Assembly (NCBI GenBank): GCA_963748105.1
Contig: CAVVHP010000012.1
Span: 103,511-167,510, forward strand
Length of the DNA: 64,000 bases
Origin: JAKAGZ01 sp963748105
Lineage (GTDB): Bacteria > Bacteroidota > Ignavibacteria > Ignavibacteriales > Ignavibacteriaceae
Direction: 5' to 3'
A model generated the notes under the pieces. It was not told the origin of the DNA. It was given only the letters and a program-made list of their open reading frames with translations, and searched no databases. Both the position numbers and the translations under genes were made by a program. This document shows, one piece after another, positions 46,596-56,393 of the stretch (position 1 is its first letter; every line of letters begins with the position of its first letter).

Positions 46596-47906
46596 ATGAA
46601 AAGTAAAGATAAAATAAGTGTAATTACTCTTGGATGTTCAAAGAATACTGTAGATTCTGAAAGATTGTTAAACCAGTTAAAAATTAATGAATTTAATCTG
46701 GAAGAAGATCCTGAAAAATCAGAAACGGTAATTATTAATACCTGCGGATTTATAGATGCGGCAAAACAGGAATCAATTGATACAATATTAAACGCAGTTG
46801 AGCTAAAGAAAAAAGGTAATATTAAAAAAGTAATTGTTGCCGGTTGTCTGTCTGAAAGATACCTCGATGATCTTAAAAATGAAATTCCTGAGGTTGATGC
46901 TTACTTTGGTACTGAAAAGTACGAAGGGATATTAAGAGAACTCGGTGGAGAACTAAAGCGTAATCTGCTGGGGGAACGACTTATTACAACTCCATCGCAT
47001 ACAGCATACTTAAAAATTTCTGAGGGTTGTGATCATCCTTGTTCATTCTGTGCAATTCCGTTAATGCGGGGAAGACATAAATCTAAAAATATGGATGATC
47101 TGGTACGGGAAGCCGAATTTCTGGCAGGAAACAACACAAAGGAATTAATCTTAATTGCACAGGACACTACTGATTACGGGAAGGATATCTATGGCAAAAA
47201 GGTACTTGGCGATTTGTTAAATAAACTAAGTGATATAAAGGGAATCGAATGGATCAGGTTAATGTATGCTTACCCATCAAAGTTTCCCGATGATGTTATA
47301 GACGTAATTGCAGGAAATCCTAAAATTTGTAAATATGTTGATATACCTCTCCAGCATATTTCCGATGATGTTTTGAGATCGATGAGAAGGGGAGTTACAG
47401 CAAAAAGGACAAGGGAGTTGCTTTATAAATTGCGTGACAGAATTACCGATGTAACTTTAAGAACCACGTTTATTGTGGGTTATCCAAACGAAGGCGAAAA
47501 AGAATTTAATGAGCTTTGTGATTTTGTAAGGGAAATTGAATTCGACAGGGTGGGAGCTTTTACTTTTTCAGTTGAAGATAATACTTCAAGTTTTATACTG
47601 GGCGACCCGGTTCCTGAAAAGATCAAACTGGAAAGAAAAGAAAAATTGATGGAGATTCAAAAAGACATTTCTTTTAAGAAAAATGAGAGCTTTATTAATA
47701 AAAAATTAAACGTGCTTATTGAGCGCATTGAAGGTGAATATTTTATTGGAAGGTCATATAGAGACGCACCTGAGGTGGACGGCGAAATACTCATTAAAAA
47801 TGATGGCCATAATTTAAGTGTTGGTAATTTTTATATGGCAGCAATTACTAATAATGATGAGTATGATCTGTACGCAAGATTAGTAAACAACGGGAGGGTC
47901 CAATAA
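46596..47906 (+). CDS. rimO: Ribosomal protein S12 methylthiotransferase
   Basis: 436 residues. UPF0004 domain (VITLGCSKNTVDSERLL, NTCGFIDAAKQESID, AGCLSERY cysteines), radical SAM core (KISEGCDHPCSFCAIPLMRGRHKSK) and C-terminal TRAM domain. The VDSE and GFID features separate RimO from MiaB. It methylthiolates Asp of ribosomal protein S12. The stop overlaps the next gene's ATG (TAATG). Confidence 0.95.
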   Translation: MKSKDKISVITLGCSKNTVDSERLLNQLKINEFNLEEDPEKSETVIINTCGFIDAAKQESIDTILNAVELKKKGNIKKVIVAGCLSERYLDDLKNEIPEVDAYFGTEKYEGILRELGGELKRNLLGERLITTPSHTAYLKISEGCDHPCSFCAIPLMRGRHKSKNMDDLVREAEFLAGNNTKELILIAQDTTDYGKDIYGKKVLGDLLNKLSDIKGIEWIRLMYAYPSKFPDDVIDVIAGNPKICKYVDIPLQHISDDVLRSMRRGVTAKRTRELLYKLRDRITDVTLRTTFIVGYPNEGEKEFNELCDFVREIEFDRVGAFTFSVEDNTSSFILGDPVPEKIKLERKEKLMEIQKDISFKKNESFINKKLNVLIERIEGEYFIGRSYRDAPEVDGEILIKNDGHNLSVGNFYMAAITNNDEYDLYARLVNNGRVQ

Positions 47907-49195
47907 TGAAAAAATTCAATAAAATTTTTATGGCCATTTTTATCCTTGCCATTTCAATCGAGATTCACGCCCAGGTGTCAAGTAGATTAAGAGGAACCCA
48001 GCAAAAAAGAGAAAAATTCTATGTCGGAATTCTTGACTTTAGCGGTGGCAACCAGGATTCAACTCTTGTAAATGTATTTTTACAGGTTCCTTACAATGAA
48101 GTACAGTTTTATAAAACCGGGAATGAATTTACGGCCAGTTATTCCGTAAGTATTGTGGTTATGGACGATGACAAGGAAAATCTCATTTCAGAAAAATTAT
48201 GGGATGAAAAAATTGTATCGAAGGATTTTAATGAAACTACTTCGCGCAAAAATTTTAATCTTAGCCTGAAAACATTTACTCTTAAGCCTGATGATTATTT
48301 TGTAAGGGTAACTATAGACGATAATAATTCTAAAAATAATTTCGTAATAGAAAGAGAAATTGAAGTAAGAGAATTTTCAGATAAGCTTAATATTAGCGAT
48401 GTTATGCTTGTAGCTAAACAAACTAAAGTTGGTAACGACACAAAGTTTGTCCCGAATGTATCAAGGAATATTTTTGCAGGTAAAACCGGAGTTCCATTTT
48501 ATTATGAAATTTATAGCGCAGATAAGGGAAGCGGAAGAATTATTTATTCCATAACCGATATAAAAGATAAAGTCGTTTTTAAGGATACCTCTATAGTCGA
48601 ACTTAACAAAGGTAAAACACCGATATTCTATACAGCAATGGATACTGTGTTAAGTCTTGGAACATACACTATAAATATTGATGCTGAAGATCTTACAGAT
48701 AATGAAAGTGCCGAAATAACAGGTAAGTTTATTTCGAGATGGGCAGGTGTTCCGGGCAATGTTTCAGATCTTGACCTGGCCGTTGACCAGCTTGTTTATA
48801 TAGCAACTCCAAGTGAACTGGATTATATTCAGGACTCTCCTGACCGGGAAGTAAAAATTAAAAGGTTCTCTGAATTCTGGAAACAGAGAGATCCAAACCC
48901 CGGCAATGAAGGGAACCAGGCATTTGATGAATATTATAGAAGAATAGGATTCGCTAACGATAATTTCACTCATTATGTTGACGGTTGGAAAACGGATATG
49001 GGAATGGTCTATGTCGTGCTCGGAGCTCCGGATAATATTGAGCACCATCCTTTTGACGCTGATCAAAAGCCGTATGAAATCTGGCAATATTATAGCTTAA
49101 ATGTGTCATTTACTTTTCTGGATACAACCGGATTTGGAGATTACAGGTTGATGAACCCTATTGATTTTGATTATGTCCGGGGAAGAGATTATTAA
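47906..49195 (+). CDS. GWxTD domain-containing exported protein
   Basis: 429 residues: signal peptide (about 1-22, ending IHAQV), beta-sandwich middle, and the C-terminal GWxTD region (YYRRIGFANDNFTHYVDGWKTDMGMVYVVLGAPDNIEHHPF...YEIWQYY). This family is characteristic of Bacteroidota-Chlorobi-Ignavibacteria and related phyla; its function is not known. It is likely periplasmic or outer-membrane associated. First base overlaps the rimO stop. Confidence 0.9.
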   Translation: MKKFNKIFMAIFILAISIEIHAQVSSRLRGTQQKREKFYVGILDFSGGNQDSTLVNVFLQVPYNEVQFYKTGNEFTASYSVSIVVMDDDKENLISEKLWDEKIVSKDFNETTSRKNFNLSLKTFTLKPDDYFVRVTIDDNNSKNNFVIEREIEVREFSDKLNISDVMLVAKQTKVGNDTKFVPNVSRNIFAGKTGVPFYYEIYSADKGSGRIIYSITDIKDKVVFKDTSIVELNKGKTPIFYTAMDTVLSLGTYTINIDAEDLTDNESAEITGKFISRWAGVPGNVSDLDLAVDQLVYIATPSELDYIQDSPDREVKIKRFSEFWKQRDPNPGNEGNQAFDEYYRRIGFANDNFTHYVDGWKTDMGMVYVVLGAPDNIEHHPFDADQKPYEIWQYYSLNVSFTFLDTTGFGDYRLMNPIDFDYVRGRDY

Positions 49196-49218
49196 TTTTT
49201 AGCTGGTAGATTTCTTTT

Positions 49219-50184
49219 ATGATTTTAACGGTAACTCTCAATCCTCTGCTGGAAAGAAGATTGACTTATGATAAAGTAAAATTTAGAGAAGAAAACAGAA
49301 ACGGAATTTCTGAACTTAAAGCCGGCGGAAAGGGAATTAATGTCAGTCGCCAGCTAAATAATCTAGATTTAGATAATCTTGCCTATACATTTTCCGGTGG
49401 AAATAACGGAAAAATTTTCAAAGAAATCCTTTCAAAAGAAAATATAAAATTTACCTCTGTCAGAATTGCCGCTGAAATAAGAGAGGCCTCAATTATTATA
49501 GAAAAATCTGGTAAATCCGTTTCAACATTTTACCAGGAAAACTCATCAGTATCAAAAAACGAAGCAGATGAGTTTAAGAATAAGCTTAATAAAATGGTAG
49601 AAAATTGTGAGATTGTTATCTTTTCCGGCAGCTCACCTTGTAAAGAAACTGATTCTATCATTCCATTTGGAATTAATGCAGCTAATAAATATGATAAAAT
49701 TTCAATTTGTGATACGTATGGAAGTCATTTAAAAGATTGTATTGAAGCAGGACCGACAATTTTGCACAATAATATTAGGGAAACAGAAAAGTCACTTGAT
49801 ACCGGGTTAAGTACTGAAAAATCTAAAATTGATTACCTTAATTTTTTATACTCGAAGAACATAAAACAAGCCTATTTAACCGAAGGAAGCTCATCATTTT
49901 ATTGCAGTAATTTTGATTATCATTTTAAAGTTAGTTTACCCCAGATACCCGTGGTGGATCCTACCGGCAGCGGGGATTCGTTTGTTGCCGGAATAGCATA
50001 TGGAATTCATAAAAATCTGACTTTTCATGATTCCCTGGCTGTTGCTTCTTCACTGGGAATTGAAAATATCTTAAGCTATGATGCAGCAAATGTCAGGAGT
50101 AACGATCTTGATAAATGGAAAGATCAAATAAGAATTGAATCATCCGGTAAAAAAATGAAAACCTTAGATGTTACTCCGCGCTAA
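49219..50184 (+). CDS. PfkB family hexose kinase (1-phosphofructokinase-like)
   Basis: 321 residues. Starts MILTVTLNPLLERRL with KAGGKGINVSRQLNNL, the N-terminal signature of the FruK/LacC subgroup; C-terminal catalytic DPTGSGDSFVAGIAYG contains the base aspartate. These cytoplasmic kinases phosphorylate fructose-1-phosphate, tagatose-6-phosphate or fructose-6-phosphate; there is no PTS gene nearby, so the substrate is open. It overlaps the Omp85 gene start by 17 bases. Confidence 0.88.
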   Translation: MILTVTLNPLLERRLTYDKVKFREENRNGISELKAGGKGINVSRQLNNLDLDNLAYTFSGGNNGKIFKEILSKENIKFTSVRIAAEIREASIIIEKSGKSVSTFYQENSSVSKNEADEFKNKLNKMVENCEIVIFSGSSPCKETDSIIPFGINAANKYDKISICDTYGSHLKDCIEAGPTILHNNIRETEKSLDTGLSTEKSKIDYLNFLYSKNIKQAYLTEGSSSFYCSNFDYHFKVSLPQIPVVDPTGSGDSFVAGIAYGIHKNLTFHDSLAVASSLGIENILSYDAANVRSNDLDKWKDQIRIESSGKKMKTLDVTPR

Positions 50185-51934
50185 ATATTTATTTATTTTA
50201 CTTCTGTTGTTGTGTTCGGTAAACCATACCCAAACTATAAAATCAATTGAAATCAACGGGGACAGGGAATTCAGCCGTAGTGATATTTTAAGCTGGGGGA
50301 AAATATCACAGGGAGATAAGATATACCCCGGTATTCTTGATTCTATAAAGTCCAGGCTGGCTGAAAATTTTTCGGACAGGGGTTTCTTTCATAGCACATT
50401 TGATAATGCTGAAATCATTCAGCTGCCTGATACCGGCTCGGTTCTTTTAAAGATAGACATTGAAGAAAACGATCCTACATTCCTGAACAAAATAGAATAT
50501 TTCAATTTGTCCTCTTTCGATTCCGCTGTTGTCATTCCTGATTTTGATTTTCTTAAGGGTAATGTTTTTAATAAATACGATATAGAAGAGTCTATAAATT
50601 CCACGCTTAAATATTACAGTGATAATGGAAACCCCTTTGTAAAAATTGTTATTAAAAACATAAATCTCTATAGTGATACAGTTGATCAAAAATATTATGC
50701 AGACTTGGACTTGCTGCTGGAAAAAGGGGAGAAAAGTACAATTGATGAGATTGTTATAAGAGGCAACACAAAGACCAAAGAAAGTGTGATTTTAAGAGAA
50801 CTGCGCTTACAGAATGGAGAAAAATTCTCACAGCAAACGCTCGATGACATACCATACAGGTTGAACAGGCTTGGCTTTTTTGATCCTGTATCGGCACCGG
50901 AATATTATTTTAACTCTGAAGGTAAAGGAGTACTTGCAATAACTGTAAAAGAAAAACAGACTAATATTTTTGATGGTATAATTGGTTACATACCGGGGGC
51001 TACACCGGATGAAAGCGGATACTTTACCGGCCTGGTAAATATAAGCCTGAGAAATTTATTCGGTACCGGGAGAGCCGCCGCAATTCGCTGGCAAAAGCTG
51101 AATCGTTCTTCACAGGAGCTTGAATTAAAATATATGGAACCGTGGGTGCTCGGGTTTCCTGTTAATATTAACCTTGGATTATTTCAAAGGAAACAGGATA
51201 CAACCTATGTCCAGCGAAATCTCAATTTTGCGCTGGAATATCTTGCAACCGAAACTATTTCCGCTTCGTTTACTTTTGCAACGGAATCAGTTATTCCAAG
51301 TGATACAGATACACTTTCACTAACTGTTTACAGTTCAAACTCAATTAGTACCGGACTGAATTTTAAGATTGATACCAGGGATGATCCTTATTCTCCGACT
51401 CAGGGATTATTGTTTATCAACTCTTATACTTTTAGCCGAAAAACTATTGATGGCCCTAAGAATTTTATTGCACCCGGAATGGTAACGGATATAAATCTTC
51501 AGAAATTTTCTCTTGAACTAAAACTGTTTTATGAACCATTTACAAGACAGGTAATTGCTCTTGGACTTAATGGTCGTGAACTTCAAGGTACATTTTTTGA
51601 ACAAAGTGATTTGTTCAGGCTGGGCGGTACAAATTCGTTAAGGGGATACAGGGAAGATCAGTTTCTTGGGTCCCGTGTTCTATGGTCAAATCTTGAATAC
51701 AGATTTCTATTGACAAAACGTTCCTTCGCTTTCCTTTTTTTGGATACGGGATATTATCTTAGAAAGGTGGATCAAAGCAGGAATATTCCAAAATCCGAAG
51801 GCTACAAAATAGGATACGGCCTGGGAATAAATCTGGAAACGGGAATAGGAGTTATAGGCGTTAGTTTTGGCCTGGCAAAGGGCGATAGCTTTACAGACGG
51901 AAAGATTCATTTCGGAATTGTTAATCAGTTTTAA
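50168..51934 (+). CDS. Omp85/BamA-family outer-membrane protein (TamA-like)
   Basis: 588 residues: signal peptide (about 1-20), POTRA domains (about 20-260, e.g. IDEIVIRGNTKTKESVILRELRLQNGEKFS), then an Omp85 beta-barrel (about 270-588) with the lid-lock RGYREDQFLGSR and a phenylalanine-terminated C-terminus (IHFGIVNQF). Fewer POTRA domains than BamA suggests a TamA-like insertase or assembly factor in the outer membrane. It starts inside the 3' end of the kinase gene. Confidence 0.9.
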   Translation: MLLRAKYLFILLLLLCSVNHTQTIKSIEINGDREFSRSDILSWGKISQGDKIYPGILDSIKSRLAENFSDRGFFHSTFDNAEIIQLPDTGSVLLKIDIEENDPTFLNKIEYFNLSSFDSAVVIPDFDFLKGNVFNKYDIEESINSTLKYYSDNGNPFVKIVIKNINLYSDTVDQKYYADLDLLLEKGEKSTIDEIVIRGNTKTKESVILRELRLQNGEKFSQQTLDDIPYRLNRLGFFDPVSAPEYYFNSEGKGVLAITVKEKQTNIFDGIIGYIPGATPDESGYFTGLVNISLRNLFGTGRAAAIRWQKLNRSSQELELKYMEPWVLGFPVNINLGLFQRKQDTTYVQRNLNFALEYLATETISASFTFATESVIPSDTDTLSLTVYSSNSISTGLNFKIDTRDDPYSPTQGLLFINSYTFSRKTIDGPKNFIAPGMVTDINLQKFSLELKLFYEPFTRQVIALGLNGRELQGTFFEQSDLFRLGGTNSLRGYREDQFLGSRVLWSNLEYRFLLTKRSFAFLFLDTGYYLRKVDQSRNIPKSEGYKIGYGLGINLETGIGVIGVSFGLAKGDSFTDGKIHFGIVNQF

Positions 51935-52017
51935 TTCACACAACTCTATCAAAAATTACTTAAAATTGTTTGAATTTAGCTTAAAATTAGCGAATTTAAA
52001 AAACATTAAAATAAGTG

Positions 52018-52048
52018 TTGCAACTTTAGATGTTATAACATATATTTG
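52018..52048 (+). promoter_or_regulatory. Bacteroidota-type promoter for the YceI gene
   Basis: TTG at 52018-52020 and TATATTTG at 52041-52048 with a 20-base spacer match TTTG-N19-TAnnTTTG. The start codon is about 28 bases further on, after a strong AAAAGGAGAAGAG ribosome site. Confidence 0.55.
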
Positions 52049-52076
52049 TGTGTAAAACAAATGAAAAGGAGAAGAG

Positions 52077-52613
52077 ATGGAAGATGCAAAAAAATGGTCA
52101 ATTGACCCGACACACTCAAAAGTGCAGTTTTCAGTAAAACATATGGTTATTGCTAAAGTAACCGGTGAGTTTAATAAGTATGATTTCAGAGTAGAACAAA
52201 TGAACGGAAGCCTGGAGTCAGCAGTAATTGAATTTGATATTGATGCTTCAACAATAGATACCGGGATTGGCGACAGGGATAAGCATTTAAAATCTGCCGA
52301 CTTTTTTGATGTAGAAAAATATCCCAAAATTCATTTTAAAAGTACAGAGATTAAAAAAGTTGGTGAAGAAGATTACAAAATGAAGGGAGACCTGACAATT
52401 AAAGACGTAACAAAGCCAATTGAATTTGATGTTACATATGGCGGGCAGGTTGTTGATCCGTGGGGAAATATTCGTGCAGGATATAATGTGGAAGGAACTA
52501 TTGACAGGTTTGATTTCAACCTGACCTGGAATAACCTGATAGAAACCGGCGGCGCAGTTGTAGGTAAAACCGTAAAAATTAGTAGTGATATAGAAATAGT
52601 AAAACCACAATAA
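52077..52613 (+). CDS. YceI-like lipocalin-fold protein
   Basis: 178 residues with all YceI landmarks: WSIDPTHSKVQFSVKHMVIAKVTGEF, SAVIEFDIDASTIDTGIGDRDKHLKSADFFDVEKYPKIHFKST, MKGDLTIKDVTKPIEFDVTYGG and the C-terminal FNLTWNN.IETGGAVVGKTVKI. There is no signal peptide, unlike E. coli YceI, so it is likely cytoplasmic. The family binds isoprenoid/polyprenyl lipids. Confidence 0.93.
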   Translation: MEDAKKWSIDPTHSKVQFSVKHMVIAKVTGEFNKYDFRVEQMNGSLESAVIEFDIDASTIDTGIGDRDKHLKSADFFDVEKYPKIHFKSTEIKKVGEEDYKMKGDLTIKDVTKPIEFDVTYGGQVVDPWGNIRAGYNVEGTIDRFDFNLTWNNLIETGGAVVGKTVKISSDIEIVKPQ

Positions 52614-52659
52614 TATAAGTTGAATAATAATCGTGATGAATTAAAAACCGGAGGATTTG

Positions 52660-53256
52660 ATGATACACGAATTGCTTGAAAAAAGGTATAGTCCAAAAGC
52701 TTTTAATGATAAAAAAATAGAACAGGATACGCTGATAAAACTCCTTGAAGCCGCAAGATGGTCGCCGTCTTCAATGAATGAACAGCCGTGGAGATTTATT
52801 GCAGGTGTAAAAGGCGAAGACGATACTTATGAAAAAATTTATGATACTCTTGTTGAAGGGAATAAACCCTGGGCTAAGAACGCACCGGTTTTAATTCTTA
52901 CGATTGCCGCTGATTTTTACGAGAGGAATGGCCAGCCAAACAGGCATGCCGGTTACGATCTTGGGCAGGCGATTGCAAATTTAACATTCCAGGCATCGGC
53001 CATGGACTTATATGTTCACCAGATGGGAGGATTCAGTGCGCAAAAAGCAAAAGAACTATTTGATATTCCTGAGGGATTCACTCCTATGAGTGTTGCAGCA
53101 CTTGGTCATCTGGGTAATGCGGAAGATTTGCCTGAAAATGTCAGGCCGGCGGATAAATCGAAAAGAAAAAGAAAAGAACTTGAAGAAATTGTATTTCAGA
53201 ATTATTTTGGCAACAAAAGCGAATTAATAAAAAGCGAGAGCACATTAACGAGTTAA
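52660..53256 (+). CDS. Nitroreductase family protein
   Basis: 198 residues from the ATG at 52660, which has GGAGG seven bases upstream (a TTG at 52657 is in frame). Core FMN-binding segments: RYSPKAFND, LLEAARWSPSSMNEQPWRFI, GYDLGQAIANLTFQASAMDLYVHQMGGF and MSVAALGHLG. NAD(P)H-dependent FMN enzymes of this type reduce nitroaromatics, quinones or flavins. Cytoplasmic. Followed 12 bases later by a pirin gene. Confidence 0.92.
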   Translation: MIHELLEKRYSPKAFNDKKIEQDTLIKLLEAARWSPSSMNEQPWRFIAGVKGEDDTYEKIYDTLVEGNKPWAKNAPVLILTIAADFYERNGQPNRHAGYDLGQAIANLTFQASAMDLYVHQMGGFSAQKAKELFDIPEGFTPMSVAALGHLGNAEDLPENVRPADKSKRKRKELEEIVFQNYFGNKSELIKSESTLTS

Positions 53257-53268
53257 TCCGGAGTTACT

Positions 53269-53979
53269 ATGAAGACAGAATTATTTCCAAAAGATTCCAG
53301 GGGTAAATCGGAATTAGGCTGGCTGCACAGCAGGTTCAGTTTTAGTTTTGCTAATTATTATAATCCCGAAAGAATGGGGTTCGGTTTGCTGCGTGTTTTG
53401 AACGATGATATTGTAGAACCGGAAACGGGCTTTGGCACTCATCCGCATGATAATATGGAAATAATTACAATAATTATTGATGGTGCTCTTGAACACAAAG
53501 ACAGTATGGGTTCCGGCTCCATAATAAAAAAAGGCGAAGTTCAGGTTATGTCTGCTGGAACAGGAATAACACATTCAGAAATGAATCCCTCAAATAAAGA
53601 TAAAGTAAGTCTTCTTCAGCTCTGGATATTTCCTAAAGAAAAAAATATTACACCGCGATACGATCAGAAAAATTTTCCACTTGAAGAGAGAAAAAATCAA
53701 TTAAAAACCGTAGCCTCCGGGTTTAATTTAGAAGATTCGTTGTATATACATCAGAATGCTGCTATTACATTAGGACACGCTGAGGCAGGGAAAGAAATAA
53801 ATTATAAAAATATTAAACCCGGGAACGGTTATTATTTGTTTGTGATTAGCGGAAAGATTAATTTGTTAAATCAGGAATTGAGCGAACGGGATGCAATAGG
53901 AATAACTGAAACCGAACAATTTTCTATTAAAGCCGGTGAAGAAAGCCGGTTTGTGATTATTGAAGTACCGATGAATTAA
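53269..53979 (+). CDS. Pirin-family cupin (quercetinase-like)
   Basis: 236 residues. N-terminal cupin with the metal-binding pattern GFGTHPHDNMEIITIIIDGALEHKDSMG (His57/His59/His101-type) and VQVMSAGTGITHSEMNPS; C-terminal second cupin. Bacterial pirins (YhaK/YhhW-like) bind Fe or Ni and some oxidise quercetin; the physiological role is unclear. Probably cotranscribed with the nitroreductase. Confidence 0.9.
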   Translation: MKTELFPKDSRGKSELGWLHSRFSFSFANYYNPERMGFGLLRVLNDDIVEPETGFGTHPHDNMEIITIIIDGALEHKDSMGSGSIIKKGEVQVMSAGTGITHSEMNPSNKDKVSLLQLWIFPKEKNITPRYDQKNFPLEERKNQLKTVASGFNLEDSLYIHQNAAITLGHAEAGKEINYKNIKPGNGYYLFVISGKINLLNQELSERDAIGITETEQFSIKAGEESRFVIIEVPMN

Positions 53980-54011
53980 ATGTCTCTCCATTAATAATTT
54001 AGCATAATACT

Positions 54012-54462
54012 ATGAAATTGGAAGACGAAATATTTCAGAAAACTTTTAAGAACGAATATCATAAGGCCGTTGTTAATTTAATTTTTACATTCAACTGGCT
54101 CAGAGATTTCCAGGTAAACACTCTAAAGCCTTTTGGTATTACTATGCAGCAGTTCAATATTTTAAGAATTTTAAGAGGCCAGCATCCTAACCCGGCAAAC
54201 ATAAAACTTATCAGGGAAAGAATGCTTGATAAAATGTCCGACTGCTCCAGGATTGTTGAGAAAGCTGAGGGTTAAAGGTCTCATTGAACGAACTATTTGT
54301 GAAACCGACAGGCGCCACGTGGATGTTGCAATTACCGATAAAGGCCTTGATGTGCTTTCAAAACTGGATAAGTACAACGACCAGGTTGAAAGCCATCTTT
54401 CCAGTCTGACCACAAAAGAAGTTACTGAACTCAACAGGCTGCTCGATAAATTAAGAGGTTAA
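54012..54462 (+). CDS. MarR-type transcriptional regulator, split by one extra base
   Basis: Removing a G near 54264 joins two frames into about 149 residues, a standard MarR length: helix QVNTLKPFGITMQQFNILRILRGQHP, the recognition helix MLDKMSDCSRIVEKLRVKGLIERTICETDRRHVDVAITDKGL with the wing DRRHVD. It binds DNA as a dimer, often regulating nearby redox or export genes; the adjacent pirin and nitroreductase genes (upstream, same strand) are likely targets. Ends 69 bases before the prenyltransferase. Confidence 0.85.
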
Positions 54463-54531
54463 GTAAATTTCTTAACAAATCCATTCTAAATTTTATTAAA
54501 TTCATAGAGAATTAAATAATAATAATTCTCT

Positions 54532-55377
54532 ATGCAACTTACTTCCAGAATTCCCTCATTTATTAAAATTACACGGCCCGTAAATGTATTGATTACATTT
54601 ATAACGATTATTGTGGCCGCCGTAATTTGCAGTGAAGGAAATTACCCGGTTTCAAAAATATTTTTTGCCGCCGTTTCAGCTGGAATGACAGCCGCCGCGG
54701 GAAATGTTATTAATGACATTTTTGATCTTGAAATAGATAAAATTAACCGTCCCAAACGTCCGCTTCCCTTGGGAAACATAAAAATATCAGAAGCAGTGGG
54801 ACTTTATATCGGACTGGTAATATTTTCTATCTTTATTTCCTCTCTTATAAATCTTCCTGCATTAATAATTGAAATTGTAACAACGGTTCTTTTATTCCTT
54901 TATTCAATTCTTCTTAAGAAGAAACCCCTGGCAGGAAATTTATTAATCTCATTTTTAACCGGACTTGCATTTATTTACGGCGGAGTAGCTGTTGGTAATG
55001 TTACCTGGGCTGTTATCCCGGCTGTATTTGCTCTGTTAATAAATTTATTAAGAGAACTCGTAAAAGATATGGAAGACCTTGAAGGTGATTCAGCGAAAGG
55101 GGCAATTACTTTTCCGGGTAAATATGGGAACCTGCTTACAAAAAAAATAATTTTTATCCTTGCTTTCATATTAATGCTTGCTACTTTATATCCGTTTGTT
55201 TTCAGGCTGTACCGTATAGAATATTTTATAATTGTAATGGCAGTTGTAAATCCTGTTCTTGTTTATTTTTTAAAATCATTATTTTCTGATGACTCACGGA
55301 AAAACTTGAATAAATTAAGTTTTGTTCTGAAATTAAATATGATTTTTGGTCTAATCGCAATCTACCTGGGCAAATGA
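54532..55377 (+). CDS. UbiA-family prenyltransferase (geranylgeranylglycerol-phosphate-type)
   Basis: 281 residues, about eight membrane helices. The first aspartate-rich motif is NVINDIFDLEIDKINRPKRPLP (NDxxDxxxD), the second is RELVKDMEDLEGDSAKG. UbiA enzymes attach prenyl chains to aromatic or polar acceptors in the membrane, as in menaquinone or lipid synthesis; this branch is labelled digeranylgeranylglyceryl-phosphate synthase-like, and its true substrate in bacteria is uncertain. Overlaps rnhB by four bases (ATGA). Confidence 0.88.
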   Translation: MQLTSRIPSFIKITRPVNVLITFITIIVAAVICSEGNYPVSKIFFAAVSAGMTAAAGNVINDIFDLEIDKINRPKRPLPLGNIKISEAVGLYIGLVIFSIFISSLINLPALIIEIVTTVLLFLYSILLKKKPLAGNLLISFLTGLAFIYGGVAVGNVTWAVIPAVFALLINLLRELVKDMEDLEGDSAKGAITFPGKYGNLLTKKIIFILAFILMLATLYPFVFRLYRIEYFIIVMAVVNPVLVYFLKSLFSDDSRKNLNKLSFVLKLNMIFGLIAIYLGK

Positions 55378-56006
55378 AAAATTTCGACAATTCTTTTTTA
55401 TCTGATAATATAAAGCTGATAGCCGGCGTTGATGAGGCGGGCAGAGGCCCTTTGGCAGGCCCGGTAGTTGCAGCTTCCGTAATCTTTTCTCGGGATACTT
55501 TCATCGAAGGAGTGAATGATTCAAAAAAAATAAGTGAAAAACAGCGCGAAGAAGTACTACCGTTAATTATGAAAAATGCCCTCGCATATTCTGTCTCTGT
55601 AATATCTCATGGACAAATTGATAAAATAAACATACTGCAGGCATCTTTGCTTGCAATGTTTACCGCCGTTTCCAGGCTGAAGGTTGCGCCGGATCTCGTA
55701 CTTGCCGACGGGAATAAAAAATTTAATTACAGATCACCGGTAATTCCCGTGGTTAAAGGTGATTCAAAATCATTTTCTATTGCAGCTGCTTCAATTATTG
55801 CAAAAGTTGCCCGCGACAGGGTGATGAAAAGACTTGATGCATATTACCCGGAATACCTTTGGGTAAAAAACAAAGGCTATCCTACAAAAGAACACATTGC
55901 CGCTGTAAAATTACACGGACCAACACCATTGCACAGAAAAACGTTTTTAAGGAAAATTCTGGACCAACAGACGATTAATAAGGAGTTTGAAATAATAAGG
56001 AAATAA
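55374..56006 (+). CDS. rnhB: Ribonuclease HII
   Basis: 210 residues. Active-site acids lie in AGVDEAGRGPLAGPVVAA (Asp, Glu), DGNKKF and KGDSKSFSIAAASIIAKVARDR; the MKRLDAYYPEYLWVKNKGYPTKEH tail is typical. It cleaves RNA in RNA-DNA hybrids and misincorporated ribonucleotides. Starts inside the prenyltransferase stop and is followed by YraN one base later, a widespread rnhB-yraN pair. Confidence 0.95.
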   Translation: MKNFDNSFLSDNIKLIAGVDEAGRGPLAGPVVAASVIFSRDTFIEGVNDSKKISEKQREEVLPLIMKNALAYSVSVISHGQIDKINILQASLLAMFTAVSRLKVAPDLVLADGNKKFNYRSPVIPVVKGDSKSFSIAAASIIAKVARDRVMKRLDAYYPEYLWVKNKGYPTKEHIAAVKLHGPTPLHRKTFLRKILDQQTINKEFEIIRK

Positions 56007-56007
56007 T

Positions 56008-56385
56008 ATGGGTTCTTCTTCCAATGAGCACGGGAAGAAAGGCGAAGAGCTTGCCGAAAAATTGTTACGCTCCAAAGGCTATGAAATTGTTGAAAGAAAT
56101 TATCACTTCAGAAAGTACGGTGAAGTGGATATTATCGCAAAGGATAAAGAGGCAAACGCCCTCGTGTTCGTCGAGGTGAAAAGCCGTAAATCACTTATTT
56201 ACGGCGACCCGGTTTACGCGGTTACAAAAAATAAAGTGAGGCAGGTAAAAAAAATTGCGTCCGGCTACCTTTTTGAAAAAGAGATCAGCGGTATAGATAT
56301 CAGGTTTGACGTTGTGACGGTTGTACTTCCGAAAAATGGCGATCCGGAGATAAAACATTACATTAACGCGTTCGATTACCAGTAA
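56008..56385 (+). CDS. YraN family (UPF0102) nuclease-like protein
   Basis: 125 residues. The restriction-endonuclease-like core has GEELAEKLLRSKGYEIVERNYHFRKYGEVDIIAKD..ALVFVEVKSRK (Glu...Asp...E-x-K), then a conserved helix (AVTKNKVRQVKKIASGYL). YraN proteins are thought to act in DNA processing or uptake; no activity proven. DNA from here to about 57.5 kb is visibly richer in G+C than the rest of the window. Confidence 0.92.
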   Translation: MGSSSNEHGKKGEELAEKLLRSKGYEIVERNYHFRKYGEVDIIAKDKEANALVFVEVKSRKSLIYGDPVYAVTKNKVRQVKKIASGYLFEKEISGIDIRFDVVTVVLPKNGDPEIKHYINAFDYQ

Positions 56386-56393
56386 ATTTCAAT

